Below are positions 1 through 9,003 of a stretch of DNA of 64,000 nucleotides, in pieces. The notes under the pieces were generated by a model. The model searched no databases. It worked only from the letters and a program-made list of their open reading frames with translations, and was not told where the DNA came from. Source of the stretch: Lachnoclostridium sp. Marseille-P6806 (lineage in GTDB: Bacteria; Bacillota; Clostridia; Lachnospirales; Lachnospiraceae); contig NZ_LR130581.1 of the NCBI RefSeq assembly GCF_900625025.1, positions 62,001-126,000 on the forward strand, in the 5' to 3' direction. Both the position numbers and the translations under genes were made by a program. How positions within the stretch are numbered: the first letter of the stretch is position 1; every line of letters starts with the position of its first letter.

Positions 1-1
1 G

Positions 2-682
2 CACCCCCGCATCATATTTCGCATACCGAAGACGCTGGTGCTCGATTTCATCCGCTACTCCGTCCCCGCGCTTGTCAACGATATCGCGTGGGGCGTCGCC
101 TATTCGATGTACTCCGTGATCATGGGGCATCTCGGCTCCGACATCGTCGCGGCAAACTCCGTCGTCACCGTATGCCGGAACCTCTGCACCACCATCGGAT
201 TCAGCCTTTCGGCCGCCTCCTCCATCCTCATCGGCAAGGAACTGGGCGAAAACAACATCGAGCAGGCGGGAAACGACGCAGACGCGATTCTCATGCTCTC
301 GTTCCTTTCGAGTGCGGCGACCGGGCTGATCCTTTTCCTCGTAAGTCCCGTCATTCCGGACCTCACCCGCCTCACCGAAACGGCCCGCGGTTATCTGCGC
401 ATCATGCTGTACATCAATGTCTTTTACCAGATTCCGCAGGTTGTCAACACGGTCATCATCAGCTCTCTCTTCCGGGCAGGCGGCGATTCCCGCTACGGCA
501 TGATTCTCGATATTCTTTCGATGTGGGCCTACGCTGTCCCGCTGGGCCTCATCAGCGCCTTTGTGCTGAAGCTCCCGCCGATCTGGGTCTACTTTCTGCT
601 CTGCACCGATGAATACGTCAAGCTCCTGCCCGAATTCATCCATTACCGAAGCGGCAGGTGGCTGCGGAATCTGACGCGGTAG
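2..682 (+). CDS. MATE family efflux transporter, C-terminal part (5' end outside window)
   Basis: The reading frame is open from the first bases of the window, so the gene starts upstream. The visible ~226 residues are hydrophobic and arranged as paired membrane helices. They match the second half of MATE transporters in pattern: a VNDIAWG-like helix start, then an NSVVTVCRNL helix, and a long loop with LGENNIEQA resembling the LG-N-A block after helix 8. MATE proteins export drugs or metabolites by Na+ or H+ antiport in the cytoplasmic membrane. The substrate cannot be told. The GTG at 38 is an internal codon, not a start. The gene ends 27 bp from the convergent nagB. Confidence 0.8.
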   Translation, partial: HPRIIFRIPKTLVLDFIRYSVPALVNDIAWGVAYSMYSVIMGHLGSDIVAANSVVTVCRNLCTTIGFSLSAASSILIGKELGENNIEQAGNDADAILMLSFLSSAATGLILFLVSPVIPDLTRLTETARGYLRIMLYINVFYQIPQVVNTVIISSLFRAGGDSRYGMILDILSMWAYAVPLGLISAFVLKLPPIWVYFLLCTDEYVKLLPEFIHYRSGRWLRNLTR

Positions 683-709
683 GTTCGCCTTTGACTTATC
701 AGAGACCTC

Positions 710-1444
710 TTACTTCACATCCGTGAGCGAAAGCGCTTCTTCGTCGCACACGACGACCACATTCGGGTGAAGCTGGAGAACCGACGCCGGAACCGCAGGC
801 GTCACCGGCCCGAAGAACGAATTGCAGATCGCCTCCGCCTTTGCCCGGCCGCTCGCCACAAGAACAACCATTTTCGCCCGCATGATGGTGCCGACGCCCA
901 TGGTGATCGCTTCCCCCGGCACCTCCTCCCGGCTCGCAAAGAAGCGCTTGTTCGCCTCGATCGTGCTGTCCGTCAGCTTTACGATATGCGTTCCGTCTGC
1001 AAAGGTCTCCGCCGGCTCATTGAAGCCGATGTGGCCGTTGTTGCCGATGCCGAGGAGCTGAATATCCACGCCCCCTGTCCGCCGCACCGTCTCATCGTAT
1101 GCGCGGCAGGCCGCCTCCGCATCCGCCGCAAGACCGTCCGGGACAAAGGTGCACTCCCGGCGGATATTGATGTGACGGAACAGATTCTCGTTCATAAAAT
1201 AACGGTAGCTCTGGTCATGCTCCGGCGAAAGGCCGCAGTACTCATCAAGATTGACCGTCGTCACCGCGCTGAAATCGAGATCTCCCTGCTCGTACCACTT
1301 CGCCAGATACTGATACAGGCCGATCGGCGTGGAGCCGGTGGCAAGTCCCAGCACACAGTCCGGCTTCAGCACAACCTGTGCCGCCAGAAGCTCCGCTGCC
1401 TTCCTGCTGATTTCGTCGTAGTTCTTCCCTCTGATGATGCGCAT
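710..1444 (-). CDS. nagB: glucosamine-6-phosphate deaminase
   Basis: This 244-residue protein converts glucosamine-6-phosphate to fructose-6-phosphate plus ammonia, the last step of amino-sugar catabolism in the cytosol. Family signatures are present: LGLATGSTPIGLY near the N-terminus, VNLDEYCGL, and GIGNNGHIGFNEP around the active site. An upstream ATG at 1474 would add ten residues. The ATG at 1444 is chosen because an AAAGGAGAG ribosome site lies five bases before it and the protein then begins MRIIRG, as is usual. A sigma-A-like promoter lies just upstream (1503-1531), so it is probably transcribed alone. A GH20 hexosaminidase about 21 kb away could feed the same pathway. Confidence 0.95.
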   Translation of the reverse strand: MRIIRGKNYDEISRKAAELLAAQVVLKPDCVLGLATGSTPIGLYQYLAKWYEQGDLDFSAVTTVNLDEYCGLSPEHDQSYRYFMNENLFRHINIRRECTFVPDGLAADAEAACRAYDETVRRTGGVDIQLLGIGNNGHIGFNEPAETFADGTHIVKLTDSTIEANKRFFASREEVPGEAITMGVGTIMRAKMVVLVASGRAKAEAICNSFFGPVTPAVPASVLQLHPNVVVVCDEEALSLTDVK

Positions 1445-1502
1445 GACGCTCTCCTTTTTGGAATACTCTTCCATGCATAATTATGTGAAGAATTTTTCTT
1501 TC

Positions 1503-1531
1503 ATTATACCGAATTACACGGAGCCTCACAA
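1503..1531 (-). promoter_or_regulatory. promoter of nagB
   Basis: On the minus strand a -35 TTGTGA (1526-1531) and a -10 TATAAT (1503-1508) are separated by exactly 17 bases. They lie about 60 bp upstream of the chosen nagB start. Confidence 0.7.
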
Positions 1532-1601
1532 TGCTTCACAGATGTCTTGCCTGCCGCAGTGACCTCACCTGCCGCCGCGCAGCCCCGCCGCCGGAAAGCG
1601 C

Positions 1602-2621
1602 TCAATCTTCCACGTCCGCGATGATGGCCTGCGTCGTGCGGGATGCCTCTCTCGTCACTTTGCTGCTCTCGGGAGTCAGGCAGGGATCCTCCTTGGGCTG
1701 CGGCTGCGGCTTCGGCGTTCTGTCCACCGGCGTCGCGTCACCGATTCCCAGAGACTCGGCCATCACGCCGAGCGATGACACCACGCCCGCAATATCCGAC
1801 GGCATGTAAATCTTCGTGGCCCGACCGTCCGCGACGTCCTTGAGCGCCTCGAGCCCTTTCAGGCGGAGAACGGAATCGCTGACATTCGCGTTCTTGAGGG
1901 CCTCAAGACCATCGGCCTCCGCCTCGTAAACCATCTTGATCGAGCGCGCGCGGCCCTCTGCCAGAGCAATCTGTGCGTCCCTCTCCGCCTCCGCCGCAAG
2001 GATCTTGGCCCGCTTGTCTCCCTCGGCGCGGGAAACCACGGCCTCCTGATGCGCCTGTGCCTCGAGAACCGTCTGGCGGCGCTCACGCTCAGCACGCATC
2101 TGCTTGGTCATAACCTCCTCGATCTCTTTTGGCGGCTGAATGTTTTTGATCTCGACACGGGTCACTTTCATGCCCCACGGGTCGGTCGCCTCGTCAAGAA
2201 TCGCCTGCATCCGGTTATTGATCGTCTCGCGCGAGGTCAGGGTCTGATCGAGCTCCATGTCGCCGATGATACTGCGGAGCGTCGTGGCCGAGAGGTTCTG
2301 CAGGCCGGCGATCGGATTCTCCACGCCGTAGGTATAGAGGTTCGCATCAAAAACGCGCATGAACACGACAGAATCGATCATCATGGTCACGTTGTCCTTC
2401 GTGATGACGGGCTGCGGAGGGAAGTCGAGCACCTGCTCCTTGAGGGAAACCGTACGCACCACACGATCGAGCAGCGGAATCTTGATGTGGATGCCGGCAC
2501 CCCAGATACATTTGAATTTTCCCAGATGCTCAACAACCGCCTCCTTGCTCTGATTGACAATGCGGATGTTCGGAATGAGAATGACAAGAGCAATAACAAG
2601 CACAATAAGAAAGATGGGCAT
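1602..2621 (-). CDS. SPFH/band 7 domain membrane protein (stomatin-like)
   Basis: This 339-residue protein begins with one strong hydrophobic helix (residues 2-17) followed by a band 7 domain. Blocks typical of the QmcA/stomatin group are visible, including a VVEHLGKF-like segment, DNVTMMIDSVVFMRV and a long charged helical region rich in AEAERDAQIALAEG. These proteins form large ring-like oligomers at the inner membrane and are linked to proteases or membrane organisation. The exact role is unknown. The C-terminal ~40 residues are polar and unconserved in look. No NfeD-type partner gene is next to it, which is the usual companion of one subgroup. The start has an AAGGAG site and is well supported. 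Confidence 0.88.
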   Translation of the reverse strand: MPIFLIVLVIALVILIPNIRIVNQSKEAVVEHLGKFKCIWGAGIHIKIPLLDRVVRTVSLKEQVLDFPPQPVITKDNVTMMIDSVVFMRVFDANLYTYGVENPIAGLQNLSATTLRSIIGDMELDQTLTSRETINNRMQAILDEATDPWGMKVTRVEIKNIQPPKEIEEVMTKQMRAERERRQTVLEAQAHQEAVVSRAEGDKRAKILAAEAERDAQIALAEGRARSIKMVYEAEADGLEALKNANVSDSVLRLKGLEALKDVADGRATKIYMPSDIAGVVSSLGVMAESLGIGDATPVDRTPKPQPQPKEDPCLTPESSKVTREASRTTQAIIADVED

Positions 2622-2733
2622 TCTGTTTTCTCCTTTTCTGGCTGTCGCAAAGTCTCTGATACACCTTTATTATTTTATCATATCGAAACGGACGCCACGC
2701 ATTTTTTGACGCGCTTCTTCTCCCTTTCCGCTC

Positions 2734-3651
2734 TTAGCGGAAATTCTCCGTCTCGAGCGTACCCTCGAATACCGTCCGTACCGGACCCGTCATGAAAACC
2801 TCATCCGCTTCCCTGTCCCACTCGATGAAAAGCTCTCCGCCGGGCACACGCACATGAACCCGGTTCCCAGTCACGCCGTTCAGGGCCCCTGCCACCGCCG
2901 CCGCACAGCACCCGGTCCCGCAGGCCAGCGTCTCACCGCTTCCCCGCTCCCAGACGCGGAGCTCCACATGGCTCTCATCCACCGGGCGCACAAATTCCGT
3001 ATTCGTTTTGTTCGGGAAATGCGGGTCGGATTCAAAGGCCGGCCCTATCCTCATGATATCAAAATCCGCAAGGGAGACATCCTCTGGGAGAAATACGACC
3101 GCGTGCGGATTTCCCATGGAGACGCAGGTGATCTCATAACTTTCTCCGAGAACCATAATCGGCTCCGCAATCACGAACACCTTCCCTCCCGTTCCCGCGC
3201 CCCCCGGCTCGCTCCCCAAAAGCTCCGCAGCCGGCAGAATCACCGGAATCCTCTCCGGCGCAAGCACCGGCGCTCCCATATTGACGCGTACGGAGCGGGC
3301 GCGGCCGTCCTCCCCCGGGAACACCTGCACCGGATGCTTTTGTCCCGCGCTCTCCACCTCAAATTCCACGCCGGCCGCTATGCCGCGGTCATAGAGATAG
3401 GCGGCGACACAGCGCATCCCGTTCCCGCACATCTCGCCCCGGGAGCCGTCCATATTGTACATCTCCATCTCGAACGGCGCGGTCATGCCGGGATTGATGA
3501 AAATGACGCCGTCGCCGCCGACACCGAAATGACGGTCGGCGATCCTGCTCACCAGCTCCGGCTTCTCCTCCTGCGGGAGCTTCTCCGCAAAGCCGTTCAC
3601 ATAGACATAATCGTTCCCGCAGCCTTCCATCTTCGTAAAATGCAGCAGCAT
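2734..3651 (-). CDS. dapF: diaminopimelate epimerase
   Basis: DapF interconverts LL- and meso-diaminopimelate for lysine and peptidoglycan synthesis. Both catalytic cysteines are in context: EMCGNGMRC (Cys75 from the chosen start) and TLACGTGCC (Cys244), along with MEGCGNDY near the N-terminus. A Gly-rich insertion (about residues 147-157) is somewhat unusual. The frame is open to an ATG at 3705, but the ATG at 3651 has a GGAAAGGA site six bases upstream and begins at the conserved N-terminus, so it is preferred. The gene follows nadE on the same strand and the two are probably co-transcribed. Confidence 0.93.
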   Translation of the reverse strand: MLLHFTKMEGCGNDYVYVNGFAEKLPQEEKPELVSRIADRHFGVGGDGVIFINPGMTAPFEMEMYNMDGSRGEMCGNGMRCVAAYLYDRGIAAGVEFEVESAGQKHPVQVFPGEDGRARSVRVNMGAPVLAPERIPVILPAAELLGSEPGGAGTGGKVFVIAEPIMVLGESYEITCVSMGNPHAVVFLPEDVSLADFDIMRIGPAFESDPHFPNKTNTEFVRPVDESHVELRVWERGSGETLACGTGCCAAAVAGALNGVTGNRVHVRVPGGELFIEWDREADEVFMTGPVRTVFEGTLETENFR

Positions 3652-3714
3652 CCGTTCCTTTCCGTCCGCCGGAATCCGCGGACACCGATCCTCACTTTCA
3701 GACAAGCTCCATCC

Positions 3715-5664
3715 TTACCGCAGAGCGTCCAGTTCCCGGATCCAGAGCTGTACGCTCGCATCGGAGGGCATGCGCCAGTCCCCGCGGGGAGACAGGGCAA
3801 CCGATCCGACTTTCGGCCCGTCCGGCACGCAGGAGCGCTTGAACTGCTGCGTGAAGAAACGCCAATAGAACTTTCGCAGCCAGAAAAGTATCGCCTCTTT
3901 GTCGTAGTCGTCCGAAAACGCGGCCTGCGCGAGGCGAAGTATCTTTGCCGGCGCACTCCCCCAGCGGAGCATATGATAGAGGAAGAAATCGTGCAGCTCG
4001 TAGGGGCCGACGATCTCCTCCGTCTTCTGCGCAATCGCGCCGTCCTCCGACGGAGGAAGAAGCTCCGGCGAAACAGGCGTATCAAGGACGTCGAGAAGAA
4101 TGTCCCGGAGCGCGCCGTCCTCCGCCGTATCCGCGCAGTAGCGGACAAGATGGCGCACCAGCGTCTTCGGCACACCCGCGTTGACCGCATACATGGACAT
4201 ATGATCTCCATTGTAGGTCGCCCAGCCCAGTGCGAGCTCAGACATGTCGCCCGTCCCGATGACAAGACCGTTCACCTGATTGGCAAAATCCATCAGGATC
4301 TGTGTCCGCTCACGCGCCTGACTGTTCTCGTAGGTGACGTCGCGCACCGCCGGATCGTGCCCGATATCGCGGAAATGGAGGCTCACGGCCTCGCGAATAT
4401 TGATCTCTTTCAGCGTGGCTCCCAGCGCCCGCGCCATGTCACAGGCATTCCGGCAAGTCCTGTCGGTCGTTCCAAAGCAGGGAAGCGTCACCGCCAGAAT
4501 ATTCTCGCGTCCGATGGCAAGCATATCAAAGGCCCGGGCCGTCACCAGCAGCGCCAGCGTGGAATCGAGGCCGCCCGAAACGCCGAGTACCGCAGCTTTC
4601 GTCCCCACATGCCCGCAGCGCTTCGCAAGTCCGCGCGACTGAATCGCAAAAATCTCCTCGCAGCGGCTTTTCCGCTGCGCCTCGTCAGACGGCACAAAGG
4701 GGTGCGGATCAAAGCGGCGCTCCAGCGGCGTGCGGGCGCTCTCCATATGCACCGGAATGTGCAGATACTCCGGCTCTCCGCAGAGGGCCGCCCCCCTCTC
4801 CGGAAGGCCGAACGAATTCATTCTCTGCCGCTCATGCACAAGCCTCGCAATATCAAGATCCGCATAGCAGACGTTTGCGTCAAACAGCGGAGATTCCGCG
4901 AGTATCGTCCCGTTTTCCGCGATGATGTTCTGGCTGCCGAACACAAGATCGGTGGAGGACTCGTCGTCCCCCGCATTGGCATAAATATACGCACAGATGC
5001 TCTTTGCACTCGTCGCGGAAATCAGAAGCCTCCTGTACTGCCCCTTGCCGACCGCCTCGTCGGAGGCCGACAGATTGACTACTACGGTCGATCCCGCCAG
5101 CGCATGCTCCGCACCGGGCGAGACCGTGGTCCACGCGTCCTCACAGATCTCTACTGATACACAAAGTCCCTCTACCGCGTCCAGATCCAGAAGTATCCTG
5201 CTGCCAAAGGGCAGCTCCACGGGCTCCCCTTTTCCGCGGAAGAGGAACGGCTCCGCCGTAAGGTTCCCCGGCGCAAAGTGCCGCAGCTCGTAAAATTCAG
5301 AATAATTCGGAAGAAAACGCTTCGGAATAAAGGCGAGGATGCGCCCGTCCTGCACAGCCGCCGCTGTGTTATAAAGCTTTCCGTTTCGGCGCAGAGGCAG
5401 GCCCACAAAGCTGAGCGCATCCGTCCCCCGTGTATGCTCCGCATAGGCCTCAAGCTGTTCGGCCGCTCCGCGGAGCAGGAGCTCCTGCCCGAACAGATCC
5501 CCGCAGGTGTACCCTGTAACCGCAAGCTCCGGAAATACGATCAGCCTCGCACCGTGCGACACCGCCTCGTCATAACACTGCATGAGCTCCGACACATTAT
5601 ATTCCGGATCCGCCACACGGAGCTTCGGAGTGATCGCTGCTGCCTTAATAAAACCGTCTTTCAT
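3715..5664 (-). CDS. nadE: glutamine-dependent NAD+ synthetase
   Basis: This 649-residue two-domain enzyme makes NAD+ from deamido-NAD+, ATP and glutamine. The N-terminal nitrilase-type glutaminase carries the Glu-Lys-Cys set: VFPELAVTGY, IPKRFLPNY and VEICEDAW. The C-terminal NAD synthase domain has the ATP-pyrophosphatase loop SGGLDST. Length is normal for the long bacterial form. The start ATG is preceded by TCGGCATGGAGAATTAGT, a partial copy of the dispersed ribosome-binding element described in the findings. dapF lies immediately downstream. Confidence 0.96.
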   Translation of the reverse strand: MKDGFIKAAAITPKLRVADPEYNVSELMQCYDEAVSHGARLIVFPELAVTGYTCGDLFGQELLLRGAAEQLEAYAEHTRGTDALSFVGLPLRRNGKLYNTAAAVQDGRILAFIPKRFLPNYSEFYELRHFAPGNLTAEPFLFRGKGEPVELPFGSRILLDLDAVEGLCVSVEICEDAWTTVSPGAEHALAGSTVVVNLSASDEAVGKGQYRRLLISATSAKSICAYIYANAGDDESSTDLVFGSQNIIAENGTILAESPLFDANVCYADLDIARLVHERQRMNSFGLPERGAALCGEPEYLHIPVHMESARTPLERRFDPHPFVPSDEAQRKSRCEEIFAIQSRGLAKRCGHVGTKAAVLGVSGGLDSTLALLVTARAFDMLAIGRENILAVTLPCFGTTDRTCRNACDMARALGATLKEINIREAVSLHFRDIGHDPAVRDVTYENSQARERTQILMDFANQVNGLVIGTGDMSELALGWATYNGDHMSMYAVNAGVPKTLVRHLVRYCADTAEDGALRDILLDVLDTPVSPELLPPSEDGAIAQKTEEIVGPYELHDFFLYHMLRWGSAPAKILRLAQAAFSDDYDKEAILFWLRKFYWRFFTQQFKRSCVPDGPKVGSVALSPRGDWRMPSDASVQLWIRELDALR

Positions 5665-5684
5665 ACTAATTCTCCATGCCGACT
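5665..5684 (-). repeat. partial copy of dispersed ribosome-binding element (before nadE)
   Basis: The minus strand reads GTCGGCATGGAGAATTAGT directly before the nadE ATG. This matches the core of the element found complete at 51057-51150 and 63030-63106, but no hairpin is obvious upstream. Confidence 0.5.
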
Positions 5685-5702
5685 TTTTATGCTGATTTGT
5701 CC

Positions 5703-6605
5703 TTATCGTGATCCGTTCAGGAGCTCCCTCAGCTCACCCGGAGAAAATGTATAGCTCCGGCTGCAGAACTGGCAGTTCAGTTCGGTGTCCTTTCCTCCCG
5801 CAATCATCTCCTCCAGATCACTGCGCCCGATGCTCATGAGAACCCCCGCCACACGCTCCCGGCTGCACCCGCAGTGATACTGCACCGGCATGCTCTTCGT
5901 GACTTGTACCGGAAAACCGGCCAGCGCCTGCTCCAGAAACTGCTCCGGCGCATCGCCCGCCTCAAGAAGCATCGTCACATGCGCAAGACGCCCGACGTTC
6001 TCCTCGATCCGGCTGATGAGGCTGTCATCCGCGAACGGCATAAGCTGGATCAGAAAGCCGCCGGCCTGCCGCACCGTGCCGTCCGTATCCACCAGCACGC
6101 CGAGGCTCACTGCGGAGGGAATCTGCTCGGAGGAGACGTAATACCAGGCCAGATCCTCGGCGATCTCACCGCTGAGAAGCTGCACCGTCCCGGAATAGGG
6201 CTCTTTCAGCCCCATGTCCCGGATCACCGTAAGAGAGCCGCGGCCGACAGCGCCTCCTACATCCAGATGTCCGCTCCCGTTCGGCGGCAGAACCACATCT
6301 GGATTGTCCGCATAGCCCTTGACATTGCCATTTCCGTCCGCCGTGACCGTGAGACCGCGCATCGGTCCGTCCCCACAGATCCGGAGAGTCAGAAGATCTC
6401 CGTCCGACTTCATCATACTCCCCATCATCAGCGCGCCGCACAGAAGCCTCCCCAGCGCCGCCGTACAGACCGGCGCCGTATTGTGGATACGCCGCGCCTC
6501 CTCGGCAAGCTGCCTTGCGGTGACGGCAAACGCGCGGATCTGCGGCTCGCCCTGCGCATTCGGCGCCGCGGTCGCCTGCACCAGATAATCTCTGTATTCT
6601 TTCAT
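5703..6605 (-). CDS. hslO: Hsp33 redox-regulated chaperone
   Basis: This 300-residue cytosolic holdase chaperone is activated when oxidation releases zinc from a C-terminal four-cysteine centre. That centre is visible as CGCSRERV followed by CQFCSRSY, the CxC and CxxC pairs of the family. The central region (GHLDVGGAVG-RGSLTVIRDMGL) is also typical. A TTG directly before the ATG extends the open frame by one codon. The ATG at 6605 with an AGGAG site five bases upstream is preferred. It lies 38 bp upstream of nadE on the same strand and may share its transcript. Confidence 0.94.
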   Translation of the reverse strand: MKEYRDYLVQATAAPNAQGEPQIRAFAVTARQLAEEARRIHNTAPVCTAALGRLLCGALMMGSMMKSDGDLLTLRICGDGPMRGLTVTADGNGNVKGYADNPDVVLPPNGSGHLDVGGAVGRGSLTVIRDMGLKEPYSGTVQLLSGEIAEDLAWYYVSSEQIPSAVSLGVLVDTDGTVRQAGGFLIQLMPFADDSLISRIEENVGRLAHVTMLLEAGDAPEQFLEQALAGFPVQVTKSMPVQYHCGCSRERVAGVLMSIGRSDLEEMIAGGKDTELNCQFCSRSYTFSPGELRELLNGSR

Positions 6606-6668
6606 CAACTCTCCTGTTCTTTAAAAGCACCGCCGTTCCCTCCTCCCGGTTCCCGCGGCAACGGCAAA

Positions 6669-6699
6669 GCCCGGGAGCCGCATCCGCGACCTCCCGGGC
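6669..6699 (-). terminator. stem-loop downstream of the GNAT gene, possible terminator
   Basis: A 9-bp stem (GCCCGGGAG paired with CTCCCGGGC) encloses a 13-base loop just after the GNAT stop. On the minus strand only TTT follows, so terminator strength is uncertain. Confidence 0.5.
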
Positions 6700-6707
6700 C
6701 TATTGTA

Positions 6708-7196
6708 TCACACCGCTTCGATCCGGTCGCGGAATATGCTGTGCTCCGGACCGCCGCCATCAATAAATTCCGCTCCGAGGAACTTTCTGTAAAACGGCGC
6801 CGCGTCGTCCACCCAGCCGATGACCGCATAGACATAGCCCTGCTCGCGCATAGCGCGGAGCGTGCGGACGAGAAGCGCTGCGCCGACGCCCTTTCCCCGC
6901 TCCTCTCCGGCAACGCCGATCGGGCCGAAGAAATCCGGCGCTGTCGCGTCATAGCAGGCAAAACCGATCACCTGCCTGTTTCGAATCGCAATATAGCAGC
7001 CGGAGGGCTGATGAAGCAGCGCGGCCTCACATTCGCCGAGCCATCCCTCCCCGAAATTTTCCCGCACAAAATCAAGAACCTTGCCTTTATCCAGCGCAAG
7101 AGCCCGCACGATGCGGACCCCCTCCGGCAGCGTTTCCGCCGGAAGCTCCATGAGACGCGTCAGCATATCGCCGGAGCGGCGTCCGTTTTCTTCCAT
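6708..7196 (-). CDS. GNAT family N-acetyltransferase
   Basis: This 162-residue protein has the acetyl-CoA binding signature of the GNAT fold: IGVAGEERGKGVGAALL (the Q/RxxGxG/A loop) followed by VIGWVDDAAPFYRKFLGA, the usual C-terminal strand-helix with the YRK-type tyrosine. The substrate cannot be inferred. The open frame continues far upstream over the next gene. The ATG at 7196 is chosen for its ATAGGAGGAT site and because the preceding residues look non-coding. The neighbours (hslO, small membrane exporter) do not suggest a pathway. Confidence 0.82.
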   Translation of the reverse strand: MEENGRRSGDMLTRLMELPAETLPEGVRIVRALALDKGKVLDFVRENFGEGWLGECEAALLHQPSGCYIAIRNRQVIGFACYDATAPDFFGPIGVAGEERGKGVGAALLVRTLRAMREQGYVYAVIGWVDDAAPFYRKFLGAEFIDGGGPEHSIFRDRIEAV

Positions 7197-7294
7197 AACT
7201 ATCCTCCTATCATTACACCTTGTGTCATACGCCCACCGTTTTCCCGCACCGGAGCACCGTGTACAGAAGCGTTCTGCGTCCATGCATGGCCTCG

Positions 7295-7771
7295 TCACTG
7301 CAGCACGTTGATTCCCACCGCGGACAGCATGCCGATGATGAGGCCTGCAAGAAGCACGCCGCCCATGACGGCCCGCACGCTCTTCTTGAAATCCATATCG
7401 AGGAAAGAAGCCGCCAGCGTCCCCGTCCACGCGCCTGTTCCGGGGAGGGGAATCCCCACAAAGAGGAGCAGCGCCCAGTAGAGACCATGTCCGGCGGAGG
7501 CCCTGAGCTTTTCCCCGCCGCGGTGCCCCTTTTTCAGACACCAACTGAAAAAGCAGCCGATCACCGGCTTATCCGCTCCCCATTCCAGCACCCTGCGGGC
7601 AAAGAAAAAAATAAACGGAACCGGCAGCATATTCCCGACAATCGCAAGGATATAAGCCTGCACCAAAGGAACCGGAGGATTGCAGGCCAGCGTTCCGTAG
7701 GGAATCGCTCCCCGGAGCTCAATCACCGGCACCATGGAAATCAAAAAGGTCAGAATATAACTTTTCAGCAT
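7295..7771 (-). CDS. small multidrug export family protein (COG2426 type)
   Basis: This 158-residue integral membrane protein has about four hydrophobic segments. It shows the family pattern VPVIELRGAIPYG near the N-terminus and GIPLPGTGAWTGTLAA in the second half. The family is annotated as a small multidrug exporter, but function is poorly proven. An ATG at 7783 lacks a ribosome site. The ATG at 7771 follows GGCATGGGGATTTTT, which resembles the dispersed element core, so it is preferred. The gene lies between hisC and the GNAT gene on the same strand. Confidence 0.8.
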   Translation of the reverse strand: MLKSYILTFLISMVPVIELRGAIPYGTLACNPPVPLVQAYILAIVGNMLPVPFIFFFARRVLEWGADKPVIGCFFSWCLKKGHRGGEKLRASAGHGLYWALLLFVGIPLPGTGAWTGTLAASFLDMDFKKSVRAVMGGVLLAGLIIGMLSAVGINVLQ

Positions 7772-7805
7772 AAAAATCCCCATGCCAAAGCATTTTGTGT
7801 AAGGC

Positions 7806-7834
7806 GCCCGCGATGCGGAGTGGCTCCGGCGGGC
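7806..7834 (-). terminator. stem-loop downstream of hisC
   Basis: On the minus strand GCCCGC pairs with GCGGGC around an inner CGGAG/CTCCG stem. It sits about 45 bp after the hisC stop. Only a short CCTT follows, so it may be a weak terminator or a 3'-end protecting hairpin. Confidence 0.45.
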
Positions 7835-7877
7835 ATAGGTATGCGTCGTGCAGGGCCCTCTTCACGCTGCCGTCCGG

Positions 7878-8957
7878 TCAGCACGCCTCCGGGTGCTCTA
7901 CAATATCACGGAGCGCCCGCGCGACCTCGCGCATATCCCTGGACGTGCCGATGGTGATGCGCAGATAGTCCGAGATGCGCTCCTTGTTCCACCACCGGAT
8001 CAATATTCCCCGTTCACGGAGCGCGCGGTACAGCTCCTCCCCGCGAAAATCCGGATGCCGGGCAAAGACAAAATTGCTCCGGGATCGGCAGAAGCGAAAG
8101 CCCAACCCGCTCAGTTCCTCCTCGAAGCGCTCGCGCGTCTCTGAAATACACCCGCAGATGCTCCGAAAATAATCGTCGTCCCGGACCGCCGCCGCACCGC
8201 AGAGAATCGACGGCAGGTTCATCGTATAGGAATTAAACGAACGCCTGACATCCCTGAGACATCGGATCAGCCTCTCATTTGCCATCGCGTAGCCGATGCG
8301 CATTCCCGCCATGGCACGCGACTTGGAAAAAGTCTGCACGACCATGAGATTATCATAACGATCAATCAGAGGCAGGGCACTCTCCGCGCCGAAATCGACA
8401 TACGCCTCATCGATGATGACGACACTCCCCGGATTCGCCGCGGCGATTTCCTCAATGGCGGAAACCGGCAGCTCCACGCCTGTCGGCGCATTCGGATTCG
8501 GGAAAATAATACCGCCGTTTTCCCGGAAATAATCCTCCTTACGCAGGCAAAAGTTTTCATCAAGGGGAATCTGCTCATAGGGGATCCCATACAGCTCCGC
8601 CCAGACATCGTAAAAGGAATAGGTGATGTCCGGAAACAGCACGGGACGCCGCGAGCAGAAAAAGGTCAGAAAGCACATGGCAAGGACGTCATCCGAGCCG
8701 ACCCCCACGTAGATTTCCTCCGGCCGCCGGTCGTATTTTTCCGCCAGTGCGCGGACAAGCGGTGCGGCATCCGTATCCGGATAGAGCCGCAGATCCGGCC
8801 AGCGGCCGTCCTCCGTCAGCTCCCGGAGCACCCGCTGCGCCTCCGGAGACGGCGGATAAGGATTTTCGTTCGTATTCAGCTTGATGATATTACGCTCTTT
8901 CGGCTGCTCTCCCGGAATGTAGGGTACCACCCGGCGCACATTTTCTTCCCACTTCAT
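7878..8957 (-). CDS. hisC: histidinol-phosphate aminotransferase (or related aromatic aminotransferase)
   Basis: This 359-residue PLP-dependent fold-type I aminotransferase shows LNTNENPYPPSP at the N-terminus, the substrate-loop motif NPNAPTG and the PLP-lysine segment QTFSKSRAMAGMRIGYA. HisC transfers an amino group to imidazole-acetol phosphate in histidine synthesis, and homologues also act on aromatic amino acids. The ATG at 8957 has a GGAGAGAG site, while the longer frame to 9056 overlaps the upstream gene. It follows the amino-acid ABC transporter by 46 bp on the same strand and no other his genes are here. It may therefore serve amino-acid salvage rather than a full his operon. Confidence 0.87.
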   Translation of the reverse strand: MKWEENVRRVVPYIPGEQPKERNIIKLNTNENPYPPSPEAQRVLRELTEDGRWPDLRLYPDTDAAPLVRALAEKYDRRPEEIYVGVGSDDVLAMCFLTFFCSRRPVLFPDITYSFYDVWAELYGIPYEQIPLDENFCLRKEDYFRENGGIIFPNPNAPTGVELPVSAIEEIAAANPGSVVIIDEAYVDFGAESALPLIDRYDNLMVVQTFSKSRAMAGMRIGYAMANERLIRCLRDVRRSFNSYTMNLPSILCGAAAVRDDDYFRSICGCISETRERFEEELSGLGFRFCRSRSNFVFARHPDFRGEELYRALRERGILIRWWNKERISDYLRITIGTSRDMREVARALRDIVEHPEAC

Positions 8958-9003
8958 CGACAGCTCTCTCCGCAGAAAAACGGCCGCACGGACCGCACGG
9001 CAT

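Noticed and set aside
2854-5157. 767-codon open frame on the plus strand opposite dapF-nadE
   Set aside because: It is a shadow of two well-supported genes, Arg/His-rich throughout, with no start signals.
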